Assembly (NCBI GenBank): GCA_030651895.1
Contig: JAUSBR010000002.1
Coordinates: 62,001-126,000 of the forward strand
Source: Sideroxyarcus sp.
GTDB lineage: Bacteria > Pseudomonadota > Gammaproteobacteria > Burkholderiales > Gallionellaceae
DNA length: 64,000 nt
Reading direction: 5' to 3'
Shown here: positions 45,849-53,499 of the stretch, piece by piece
How positions within the stretch are numbered: the first letter of the stretch is position 1
Layout: every line of letters starts with the position of its first letter
Notes under the pieces: generated by a model
What the model saw: the letters and a program-made list of their open reading frames with translations, nothing else
Told to the model about the DNA's origin: nothing
Database searches by the model: none
Translations under genes and position numbers: made by a program

Positions 45849-46529
45849 TCAAGCCTTGCCCGTTTCCCACCCAAGATTCTTTGCCCCCGTCTTCAGGCAA
45901 TCAGAGTAATAGCCTGAGAACCCAGCCTTCTCCATCAGCCCTGCCACCCGGCTGATATCGTACTCGACCCGATGAAGAGCAAAGCTGCGACCGTCGAACG
46001 TGGCGAAGGCGGCTCTTGGGTCGTTATCCCTAGGCTGCCCGACCGATCCGGGATTGCAGTAGATCTTGTCGCCGAACTGGGCGATGACCTGTCTGTGGGT
46101 ATGGCCGGTGGCGAAGTAGGTACCTTCGACCCGGGAGAAATAGTCGTCGCGAGGATTCAGATATTCATCGATGGGGTCGCCCCAGCCGCCGTGCACCATG
46201 CGCAGGTCGCCGACATTCATATAGACCGGAAGGCTGCGTAACCAGGCAAGGTTCTCTGCCGTGATGACTTGTTTCTGATATTGCAGGCAGTCATTGGCGC
46301 TGTTCGATCTGGGGCAGAAGCTCTGCGCAGCCATGTACCAGTCGTGATTGCCCATGACCGACTTGATCTTCCGTTTGCGCAGCTCATCGCAGCATTCGTT
46401 TATCTCGGAATAGTATCCAGCCGTATCGCCCAGGCAATAGATATCATCGATGCCCATGCCATCGATACGCGCCAGCACTTCGCGTAGCGCGGTGTAATTG
46501 CCGTGAATATCAGAGATGAGTGCGATCAT
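45849..46529 (-). CDS. Calcineurin-like metallophosphoesterase
   Basis: A 226-residue protein of the YfcE/MJ0936-like phosphodiesterase family: SDIHGNYTAL (metal site), CLGDTAGYY, VMGNHDWYM, MVHGGWGDP, ATGHTHRQVI and CNPGSVGQPRD. The substrate is unknown. It overlaps the ATP-grasp gene by 20 bases and ends the glycan-island gene series, so it may hydrolyse a sugar-phosphate or nucleotide-sugar intermediate. That is inference from context. Confidence 0.88.
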   Translation of the reverse strand: MIALISDIHGNYTALREVLARIDGMGIDDIYCLGDTAGYYSEINECCDELRKRKIKSVMGNHDWYMAAQSFCPRSNSANDCLQYQKQVITAENLAWLRSLPVYMNVGDLRMVHGGWGDPIDEYLNPRDDYFSRVEGTYFATGHTHRQVIAQFGDKIYCNPGSVGQPRDNDPRAAFATFDGRSFALHRVEYDISRVAGLMEKAGFSGYYSDCLKTGAKNLGWETGKA

Positions 46530-47472
46530 AAAAAATCAAATCCTCTGTGTACCTGACTGCATAACCTTGTTTCAGCACCGGTTGGTCTGGAACCTTGCCG
46601 TCGAGCATCCATTCGACACTCATGGCGCTTTCGTTATAACCGAAGGCGGCGCGCAACGAGGTGCTGGATGAGATGCGCGGATTGATCTCCAGCAATCTCA
46701 ACTGGCCGCCGTCAACCCGGAACTGGAAATTGGTCGGGCCGACCGGCTTGAATATCTTCCCGAAGTGCAGCAGTGCGTCCTGAACTCCCTCCAGCTCGAC
46801 CGTCTCGGCCGTTTCAGTGAACCCGGCTTCGGAAAGCGTCCGCTTGAGGGTATGAAAAGCATACAGCCGACTGTCGCGATCAAAGAACGCCGATGTCGTG
46901 TATTCCTCTTCTTCAGTGCCGATCACGGGCTGGATCATCATGCCCTGCCCTGCTCCGCCCAGATGCTTCCTGAGTTCGTCGATGTCGTTGACGATGACTA
47001 TCCCTTTCGAGCCCGAGCCCTTTCTGGGTTTCAGCAGCAGCGGGAATCGTTGTGATGTCTCATCGAATTCCAGGCTGGTCGGGATCGCGTAAGGCGATTT
47101 ATTCTTTACCAGACTCTGATAGAACTGCCACTTGTCGGCACATAAGCGGATCAGGTCCGCATCGTTCAGCAGCACCTGCGCGCCACTCTGCTCTATTGTG
47201 TCGCGGTGCTCGTTCCAGGCAACGACATCCACCTCGATGCCGGGGATGACCATCGACACCTGGTGCCGTTGAATGACATCAAGCAGCCAGGGGAGATAGC
47301 TCTCATGATTGGTGAGCGGCGCTTTTTCAAACACATCGCAAAAAGCCGGTGCTGCCGACCGTTCATACACGGTCGTGCCGATCAATCGGCACTCGGGATG
47401 GCTCAGCCGCAGAGATTTCAAAATCCCGTAACCGATGATGCCGGAAGCACCTGATACCAGAATCGTTCTCAT
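46510..47472 (-). CDS. ATP-grasp domain protein
   Basis: A 320-residue protein with an N-terminal Rossmann-like pre-ATP-grasp domain (TILVSGASGIIGYGILKSL) and an ATP-grasp core (about 115-300). The core has LLLKPRKGSGSKGIVIV for ATP binding and FRVDGGQLRLLEINPRISSSTSL for Mg/catalysis. ATP-grasp enzymes ligate a carboxylate to an amine or thiol, so amide decoration of an amino sugar is one possibility. ATG 47472 overlaps the ThDP enzyme stop (TGATG). It overlaps the metallophosphoesterase start by 20 bases. Confidence 0.87.
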   Translation of the reverse strand: MRTILVSGASGIIGYGILKSLRLSHPECRLIGTTVYERSAAPAFCDVFEKAPLTNHESYLPWLLDVIQRHQVSMVIPGIEVDVVAWNEHRDTIEQSGAQVLLNDADLIRLCADKWQFYQSLVKNKSPYAIPTSLEFDETSQRFPLLLKPRKGSGSKGIVIVNDIDELRKHLGGAGQGMMIQPVIGTEEEEYTTSAFFDRDSRLYAFHTLKRTLSEAGFTETAETVELEGVQDALLHFGKIFKPVGPTNFQFRVDGGQLRLLEINPRISSSTSLRAAFGYNESAMSVEWMLDGKVPDQPVLKQGYAVRYTEDLIFYDRTHL

Positions 47473-49199
47473 CAGAAGATGCAATCCCTTTTGATCTGCT
47501 GGTTCTCTTCGTCGGAAAGCAGCGGCGTTTGCAGGTCGATCGCTGCGCCGGGTTCCGGGTTGTTCATGATCCTCGTTGGCAGTGCGACTTCGATGATCAT
47601 GGCGGCCGGGCTCTGTAACAATTTCCTGACCTGCGCGTATTGCTCCACCGCGTCTATCCTGATGTATTCAAGGCTGTAGGATGGCGCGATGGCCGAATAA
47701 TCGGGGGCTTCGTAGCCATCCACCGAACCGGTGGTGCGGTCATCAAAGATCCGCTCCTGCAACCGCCGGATCATGCCCAGACAATTGTTGTTCAGCACGA
47801 TGATCTTGATCGGCAGCTTGTCGCGTTTGACGGCTTGCAGTTCCTGGATGTTCATCATCAGGCCGCCGTCCCCATTGATGGATATCACCGTCGCCTTCGG
47901 CCAGGCATAAGCTGCGCCTATCGCCGCGGGAAGAGAAAATCCCATCGAACCGTACCCGCCCGTGTTCAGCAATCTATTCCCCTTCCTCAGGCGGAAGGAT
48001 TGAGCCGTGAACATCTGGTTCTGTCCAACATCGGCACACACCACCAAATGCTCGGGCAGGTCTTCAGAGATCGCGTGCAGAAAGTCGTTGGCATCCACCT
48101 CCCGACGGCTCGTGTCGTGGGAGGGATAGCGCGCTTTCCAGCGGGCGATCACCTCGTGCCATTTCGGGAAGGACAGCTTCGGGAAGTCAGCCTTGAGGAT
48201 CTGCTCCAGGAAATTCCCTGCGCTTGAATAGAGGTTGATGTTGCCCTTGCCGCTGCCGGGCTGCACCCGGTCGAGTTCTGTACGATCAATGTCCACCCGG
48301 ATGATCTTTGCCTCACCGGCAAATCTGGCCTTGTCACCCGCGAGTTGCCGCTCGTCCAGCCGCGAACCCAGAATGATCAGGCAGTCGCAATTCGCCAGCG
48401 CGAAGTTGGCATACCGGTTGCCGTAATGCCCTATGAAACCGACGAAGGAAGAATGCTCGTGCGGCAACACGTCGAGACCGCAGAGGGAAGCCACCGCCGG
48501 GATGGGCGCCTTGTCCAGGAACTGGAGAATGGCGCTTCTTGTCGATTCGTTCCTGCAGCCGCCCCCCAACAACAGCAACGGCCTTTTGGCGTTTTGCAGC
48601 GCTTCCAGTATCTGCGGGACATCGATCTTGTCGAATGCGCTTGTCACTTCAGGCGTGTAGCCCCTGAGCTCTTCCACATTGATGTCGCTTCTGGCCACAT
48701 CATAAGGAAGATCGATCAGCACCGGACCTTTGCGTCCTTCCTTCGCGATGTGAAGCGCTTTCTCCAGACAGAACCTTACATCCTTCGGATCATTGATCTT
48801 GACTGCGTATTTCGTTATCCCGGCAGTCAGTGCGACCATGTCCATCTCCTCGAAGGCGTTCTGCCTGACCTCGGGAGATTTTTTGACCGCTTCAGAATGG
48901 ACGCTGCCGACCAGGAACAGGCAGGGGATGGAATCAAAAAAAGCGTTGGCGATACCGGCGACGAGATTGCAGGAACTCGGCGCCCCCGAGGAGGTGGCCG
49001 CGGACACATCCTCCCTGACCATGGCAAACGCGTTGGCGGCAAAAGCGGCACCCTGCTCGTGATAGTTCAACACGAATCTCTGCCCCTTGCTCCCGGCGAT
49101 CGCATCGAGCAAGTCCGCGTTGAATCCGCCGATCTGGCCAAACACGGTATCGACCCCGTTGTTACTCAACAGATCGACTACATATTTGGCGACTTTCAT
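47472..49199 (-). CDS. ThDP-dependent enzyme, acetolactate-synthase-like
   Basis: A 575-residue three-domain thiamine-diphosphate enzyme. The N-terminal PYR domain has GVDTVFGQIGGFNADLLDA and the catalytic Glu in NYHEQGAAFAANAFA. The central domain (about 190-330) resembles the FAD/NAD-like domain. The C-terminal PP domain has INGDGGLMMNIQELQ...LNNNCLGMIR, the ThDP-Mg motif. It is not next to an ilvN regulatory subunit; it sits among sugar genes. YerE, which adds a two-carbon branch to a deoxy sugar, is a precedent for such a role. It is tightly coupled to the ATP-grasp gene. Confidence 0.88.
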   Translation of the reverse strand: MKVAKYVVDLLSNNGVDTVFGQIGGFNADLLDAIAGSKGQRFVLNYHEQGAAFAANAFAMVREDVSAATSSGAPSSCNLVAGIANAFFDSIPCLFLVGSVHSEAVKKSPEVRQNAFEEMDMVALTAGITKYAVKINDPKDVRFCLEKALHIAKEGRKGPVLIDLPYDVARSDINVEELRGYTPEVTSAFDKIDVPQILEALQNAKRPLLLLGGGCRNESTRSAILQFLDKAPIPAVASLCGLDVLPHEHSSFVGFIGHYGNRYANFALANCDCLIILGSRLDERQLAGDKARFAGEAKIIRVDIDRTELDRVQPGSGKGNINLYSSAGNFLEQILKADFPKLSFPKWHEVIARWKARYPSHDTSRREVDANDFLHAISEDLPEHLVVCADVGQNQMFTAQSFRLRKGNRLLNTGGYGSMGFSLPAAIGAAYAWPKATVISINGDGGLMMNIQELQAVKRDKLPIKIIVLNNNCLGMIRRLQERIFDDRTTGSVDGYEAPDYSAIAPSYSLEYIRIDAVEQYAQVRKLLQSPAAMIIEVALPTRIMNNPEPGAAIDLQTPLLSDEENQQIKRDCIF

Positions 49200-49229
49200 T
49201 TTGTATTCAACTCCTCTGCGCGTTTCATG

Positions 49230-50171
49230 CTACAGCACCAGTTCCGCATAGCCGAACCCCTCTTTGCCGAAATGATTGCCACAGTAAAACATGATGAACT
49301 TGTCATTGATCTTCGCAATATGGGGATACTCGATCATCTGCGAGTCCCAGCCGGTCTCGGAGACATCGATCCCGGCCTGTGCATCATCGCGCGCCCAACT
49401 CACCAAGTCATCCGAATATGCGTAGCCGATGCGGTAGGCCCGGTCTTTGGTCGCCCTGAAATCCAGCCCGTAGCGGTAACAGAAGAACATATGGTATCTG
49501 TCGCCCAGTTTCATGATCGCCGGCGTGGTCTGGCATTCGTTCTCCACCTTGAACGGGATGACCTGCTTGGTGTTCCTGGCCCAATCGATGCCGTTGGTCG
49601 AGGTGGCGTGCTTGATGACGTACTGCGACTCAAGCTTGCCACCTTCTTTGATCCATTGCACACCGGTGTGGTAGAACATATGCCAGTCATCCTCGGCCAG
49701 TTTGTAGACGACCGGAGTTGAATTCAAGTACGGTTCGTTCAGGGTCGGGCCGAGCAGCGGACCCTTGCCGACTTTTACAAACCTCTCGCCATCCTGACTT
49801 TTGGCCAGGCCGATCTCCCAGTCATAGGGAACGCTGAAGCCGCGCGACCAGCCCACATAGTAAAGATAAAACTCACCACCGTGTCTGACGACACTGATCG
49901 GCATCGAACCGAACTCGTCGAACTCACCCAGGCCGCCCAGATCCATCAGAGGCTGCGGGGATATCTTGATCACCTCAAAAGTGTTCTTATCCAGATCGAC
50001 GAAACCGCCATAGGCCCGGCACATGCCATCCTTGTAGTCTTCCCGGGTGGCGAAATAGACCCGAATGAAGTCATCGAACTCCAATGGAAAAGGACACTGG
50101 GCGTGACTGAACATCCATGGATAGTTGTTGTTCGGCGCAAAGATGCGCCCTTTTTTTTCCCACTTGAACAT
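49230..50171 (-). CDS. Five-bladed beta-propeller, GH43/GH130-like protein
   Basis: A 313-residue protein with repeated propeller blades. Blade-like signatures recur: YYVGWSRGFSVPYDWEIGLAKSQDG, WHMFYHTGVQW, HATSTNGIDWARN, YHMFFCYRYG, YAYSDDLVSWARD and FIMFYCGNHFGKEGFGYAE. This matches glycosidase-related (GH43/GH130-like) folds common in surface-polysaccharide loci. Acidic residues that could be catalytic exist (FDEFGSMP, WDSQMIEYP) but activity cannot be judged. No signal peptide is seen, so it is probably cytoplasmic. ATG 50171 has AAGGG upstream and is preferred to 50186. Confidence 0.82.
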   Translation of the reverse strand: MFKWEKKGRIFAPNNNYPWMFSHAQCPFPLEFDDFIRVYFATREDYKDGMCRAYGGFVDLDKNTFEVIKISPQPLMDLGGLGEFDEFGSMPISVVRHGGEFYLYYVGWSRGFSVPYDWEIGLAKSQDGERFVKVGKGPLLGPTLNEPYLNSTPVVYKLAEDDWHMFYHTGVQWIKEGGKLESQYVIKHATSTNGIDWARNTKQVIPFKVENECQTTPAIMKLGDRYHMFFCYRYGLDFRATKDRAYRIGYAYSDDLVSWARDDAQAGIDVSETGWDSQMIEYPHIAKINDKFIMFYCGNHFGKEGFGYAELVL

Positions 50172-50254
50172 TGCCACCCTTTCCATAGCGCCTCAGAGAA
50201 TCGCTGAGGCGGTTTGTTTGACACCGATCACCAGACCTTTCTTCAACCGGCCCA

Positions 50255-52306
50255 TCACCGAATTTTCTTTTCCGTCTCCGTTGTCTTCAGCCAATCCTGC
50301 CAGATCATACGCAGTCGTGTCTCGAAGTTGCGCGCGAACGACTTCACGTCCCACTGCGGCGAAGCCGCCATGCGCTTGCCCAGCGTGGCGCGCAGCTCGG
50401 CCAGCCGCGCCGGGTCGGCCGCCAGCGCGCAGGCCTTGTCGACATAGTCGCCGACATCGCGCGCGATGAATTCATCCAGTTGCGCGCCTGCCAGAACGGC
50501 AGCCGTACTTCTGCCGCGCCAGTCGTCGCCTTCGATGGCGATCACCGGCACGCTCTGCCACAGGGCATTGATCGTGGTCGAACCACTGCTGTAGGGAAAG
50601 GTGTCAATCGCGATATCCACCCACTCGTAACACTTCTTCATCTGCTTGAACGAGGACAATCCCTCCATGATGAGCCGTTGCGGGTCGACTCCCCGCTCGC
50701 GGAAGAAGCCGGATATCCGTTCGCGCTCCGAGCGCAGGCGCAGGTTGTTGGATTTCAAATACAGACGCGCATCCGGAACACGCTTGAGCAATCTCGCCCA
50801 GACCTCCAGCACCCCCTCGCCGATCTTGAAGAAATCGCCGAAACAGCCGAAGGTGACATACCCGTTCCGCAGACTCGGCGGGGGAGGCATTACCGGCGGC
50901 TCACCCATATCCCATGCGCAGATGGTGCTGGTCGGCATGCGGAACACCTTCTCCACGTAGTCAGCCTCTTCGCCCGGGCGGATGCAATAGTCGTCGGCGA
51001 TTGCGTAATTGAATGCTTTCACGCCGACAGTGCACGGCAGGTTGTACCAGTTGACCTGGATGGGTGCGGGCTGCCGTAGCAGCGTCTCGAAATGGTTGGG
51101 GGTGCGGATACGCCCGTTGATATCAAGCATGATGTCAATCACATCGTCGCGCACCAGTTTGAAGAATGCCTCGCCCGACATCGGGCTGATGTCGCGGTAA
51201 CGGTCGACGACAGTGCGGACATATTCACCGCCGGGGCCGAAGTTGTAGCAGAACAGCTCTATCCTGCTGCGGTCATACAGTTTGAAAAATGGGATCAGCG
51301 TGTATACCCCGATGACTCCGGCGAAATAATCACCGACGATGCCGACGCGCAAGCGCCGGTTCGGATCGCGCTTGTTCTTGAACCCGGATGGATTCGGCAG
51401 CGCATCCTCATGCTCGTGCGTCCGTGCCCATTCGCGCCCCTCCAAAAACAGGTCATGTGAAGAATGCCGCGCGCTGGCGAGGTAGCACTTGAGCAGGAAG
51501 TTGTGATTTTCGACCGAGTCATCGTGTACCAGATCGTCGCGCGCCATCTTCTCGGCCTCGTCGATCAGACCGGAATTGTAGAGCGCCTCCCTGACCGAGG
51601 CCGATTCCTGCATGGCGTTCCTCGCCTCCTGCAAGCGAACGCTGGCAAACGCATCGCCCGGACTGCACGACAGCACCTGCTCCAGATAAGGCACCGCCTC
51701 ATCCGGCAGCCCGAGTGCGATCTTGTTCAGCGCGATGAGATTCAGCACGTTGATGTCATCCGGAGCCAGCAGGTGCGTCTCAAGCAGACTTTCCAGCGAA
51801 ACATGCAGGTCGTCCATGCGGTAGAGGATCATTCCATGACGCACACGGGCCGCAATGAGATCGGATTGCAATTCGATCGCTTGCTGGCAATAGCGCAGGG
51901 CTTCCTGCATGCGACAGAGATCGAACAGCACGGTGGATACGTTGAAGTGCGCCTGCGCCGAATCGGGCTGAAGTTCTAGTACACGCCGGTAGTATTCCAG
52001 CGACTGCTCGTTTTGCTTGAGCGCCGCCAGCACCGCAGCAAGTTCGTTGAGCGCCTCCACCGCGTCCGGTCGCAGCGACAGCGCGTAGCGGAAGAAATTC
52101 TCGGCCAGCGTGGGTTGAGCTTGCCGGTTCATCGCCCTGCCAGCCAGCAGCACCGCATCGAAATGCTCCGGCTCCTGTTCCAGCACCTGCTGGCAAGCAG
52201 CGAGCGCCTCCTGCATCAAGCCTTTTCCAAAGAAAGAGCGCGCGCCGTCCCAAAGAGTCGCCGCCTCTTCTCCCATCCCGGTCTGCGCATTGTGTTGTTG
52301 GTTCAA
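50255..52306 (-). CDS. TPR-GT41 (OGT/FlmG-like) protein glycosyltransferase
   Basis: A 683-residue protein. The N-terminal part (about 10-250) consists of tetratricopeptide repeats (LQPDSAQAHFNVSTVLFDLCRMQEALRYC and others). The C-terminal part (about 305-675) is a bacterial O-GlcNAc-transferase-like GT41 domain, with RVGIVGDYF, MLDINGRIRTPNHFETLLRQPAP, YVTFGCFGDFFKIGEGVLEVW and FPYSSGSTTINALWQSVPVIA. The usual catalytic-loop GH is INGR here. TPR-GT41 proteins such as FlmG bind and glycosylate flagellin. The start TTG 52306 has GGGGA upstream; ATG 52276 is an alternative. Confidence 0.88.
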   Translation of the reverse strand: MNQQHNAQTGMGEEAATLWDGARSFFGKGLMQEALAACQQVLEQEPEHFDAVLLAGRAMNRQAQPTLAENFFRYALSLRPDAVEALNELAAVLAALKQNEQSLEYYRRVLELQPDSAQAHFNVSTVLFDLCRMQEALRYCQQAIELQSDLIAARVRHGMILYRMDDLHVSLESLLETHLLAPDDINVLNLIALNKIALGLPDEAVPYLEQVLSCSPGDAFASVRLQEARNAMQESASVREALYNSGLIDEAEKMARDDLVHDDSVENHNFLLKCYLASARHSSHDLFLEGREWARTHEHEDALPNPSGFKNKRDPNRRLRVGIVGDYFAGVIGVYTLIPFFKLYDRSRIELFCYNFGPGGEYVRTVVDRYRDISPMSGEAFFKLVRDDVIDIMLDINGRIRTPNHFETLLRQPAPIQVNWYNLPCTVGVKAFNYAIADDYCIRPGEEADYVEKVFRMPTSTICAWDMGEPPVMPPPPSLRNGYVTFGCFGDFFKIGEGVLEVWARLLKRVPDARLYLKSNNLRLRSERERISGFFRERGVDPQRLIMEGLSSFKQMKKCYEWVDIAIDTFPYSSGSTTINALWQSVPVIAIEGDDWRGRSTAAVLAGAQLDEFIARDVGDYVDKACALAADPARLAELRATLGKRMAASPQWDVKSFARNFETRLRMIWQDWLKTTETEKKIR

Positions 52307-52318
52307 GTCGTCCCCGCC

Positions 52319-52402
52319 TCAGAACCGCATACCGGTACTCGGTATCGCCAGCTTCGCCTTGCTGCTCTCCAGATCGCCCGGCACGAGATCGTCTTTGGAC
52401 AT
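52319..52402 (-). CDS. Small ORF, 27 residues
   Basis: A 27-residue frame from ATG 52402 to TGA 52319, with AGGGGGT 5 bases upstream of the ATG. It starts 2 bases after the methyltransferase stop and ends 12 bases before the TPR-GT41 start, so it fits the operon spacing. It begins MSKDDLVPGDLE and ends IPSTGMRF. No family is recognised. It may be a real micro-protein, a translation-coupling leader or a remnant. Confidence 0.4.
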   Translation of the reverse strand: MSKDDLVPGDLESSKAKLAIPSTGMRF

Positions 52403-52404
52403 GG

Positions 52405-53499
52405 CTACCCCCTGAATTTGACGAACAGTGCCTTGCCGCATTCGAACGAACGCTCGATGTCGGCGGCCCGTTCTTGCAACAAGGCATCGCCGACACGGCG
52501 CGGGCCGTCGCCGTGCACCCACAGATAATCGTCGAGGATGAGCCAACCGTTCTTGTCCAGCAACGGTAACCAAGCCTCGCAATCTAGCTTCACCTGCGCG
52601 TAATCGTGGTTGCCGTCGATGTGCATCACCGCGATGCGGCCCTGATATTCGGTGCGGCCGAAGGTTGGGCTCTCCACCGCCTTGTCGCGCTTGTAGATCT
52701 CGCAGCCGCGCACCGATTCCTGTTGCAGGCAGTTGAAGCTGCCGTAGCCGATGGGATAGGTGTTGACGGCGAAATCCTGCGGCGGCACGTCCCAGCGCCA
52801 TTCGTTCACCAGCCCGACCCGCACCGTCTCGGGCGAATCATGCTGCGTGGCGGCGGCGGCCTGCCAGGGATCGATGGCGAGCACGTTGCCAATGCGGTAG
52901 CGCCGCGACAGCAGGGCCAGCACCGAGGCCGACTTGCCCACCAGCGAACCGACCTCGACCACGTCGCCCTTGGGCGCGCTGCCGAAGATGGCCATCATCG
53001 CCGCGATCTTCTGCTCGTTCGATTCGCCGTAGATATTGACCGACATGCGGAACACCGCCGCGATCTCGATATCGCTGAGGTCGCACCTGCCGCCCGCGCA
53101 CTGGTCGATGAAACCGCGCCAGGACGCCACCTTCGCCATCAGGCGGTCGAAGCGTTCGATCTCGCGCTTGATCGGCGAGCTGCCGATCAGCCGCAGCGAC
53201 AATCCCTTTTCGGCGATGAAGCGCTCCAGCCATGAATAGGCGGCGGCCACCGGCGCGTACACGCGGGTGATGTTGTGCTGTTGCACCAGCGCCATGAAGC
53301 GCGCGGGGAACTCGGGATCGTCCACATAGGGCAGCACGGTCAGCGTGCCCACTGCGGCGGCCAGGTCCGCATCCCAGACCGAGGATGCCGCGACCACGCG
53401 CTCGTCGCGTTCGCGCGACACTTCAAGATATTCGCGCCCGTCCGGATGCGCGGCGGGAAACACCAGCGTCGCCGGTTCGATCACTGCGGATGCGTTCAT
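52405..53499 (-). CDS. SAM-dependent methyltransferase with ATP-grasp-like N-terminal domain
   Basis: A 364-residue protein. The C-terminal half (about 165-350) is a class I methyltransferase of the Methyltransf_24 type: GDVVEVGSLVGKSASVLALL (SAM-binding loop), VLAIDPWQ, IAVMHIDGNHDYAQVKLDCEAW and LDDYLW. The N-terminal half (about 1-140) resembles the small pre-ATP-grasp domain (RVYAPVAAAYSWLERFIAEKGL). The start overlaps the fused GT41 gene stop by ATGA. It probably methylates the flagellin sugar or its precursor, inferred from position. Confidence 0.82.
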   Translation of the reverse strand: MNASAVIEPATLVFPAAHPDGREYLEVSRERDERVVAASSVWDADLAAAVGTLTVLPYVDDPEFPARFMALVQQHNITRVYAPVAAAYSWLERFIAEKGLSLRLIGSSPIKREIERFDRLMAKVASWRGFIDQCAGGRCDLSDIEIAAVFRMSVNIYGESNEQKIAAMMAIFGSAPKGDVVEVGSLVGKSASVLALLSRRYRIGNVLAIDPWQAAAATQHDSPETVRVGLVNEWRWDVPPQDFAVNTYPIGYGSFNCLQQESVRGCEIYKRDKAVESPTFGRTEYQGRIAVMHIDGNHDYAQVKLDCEAWLPLLDKNGWLILDDYLWVHGDGPRRVGDALLQERAADIERSFECGKALFVKFRG

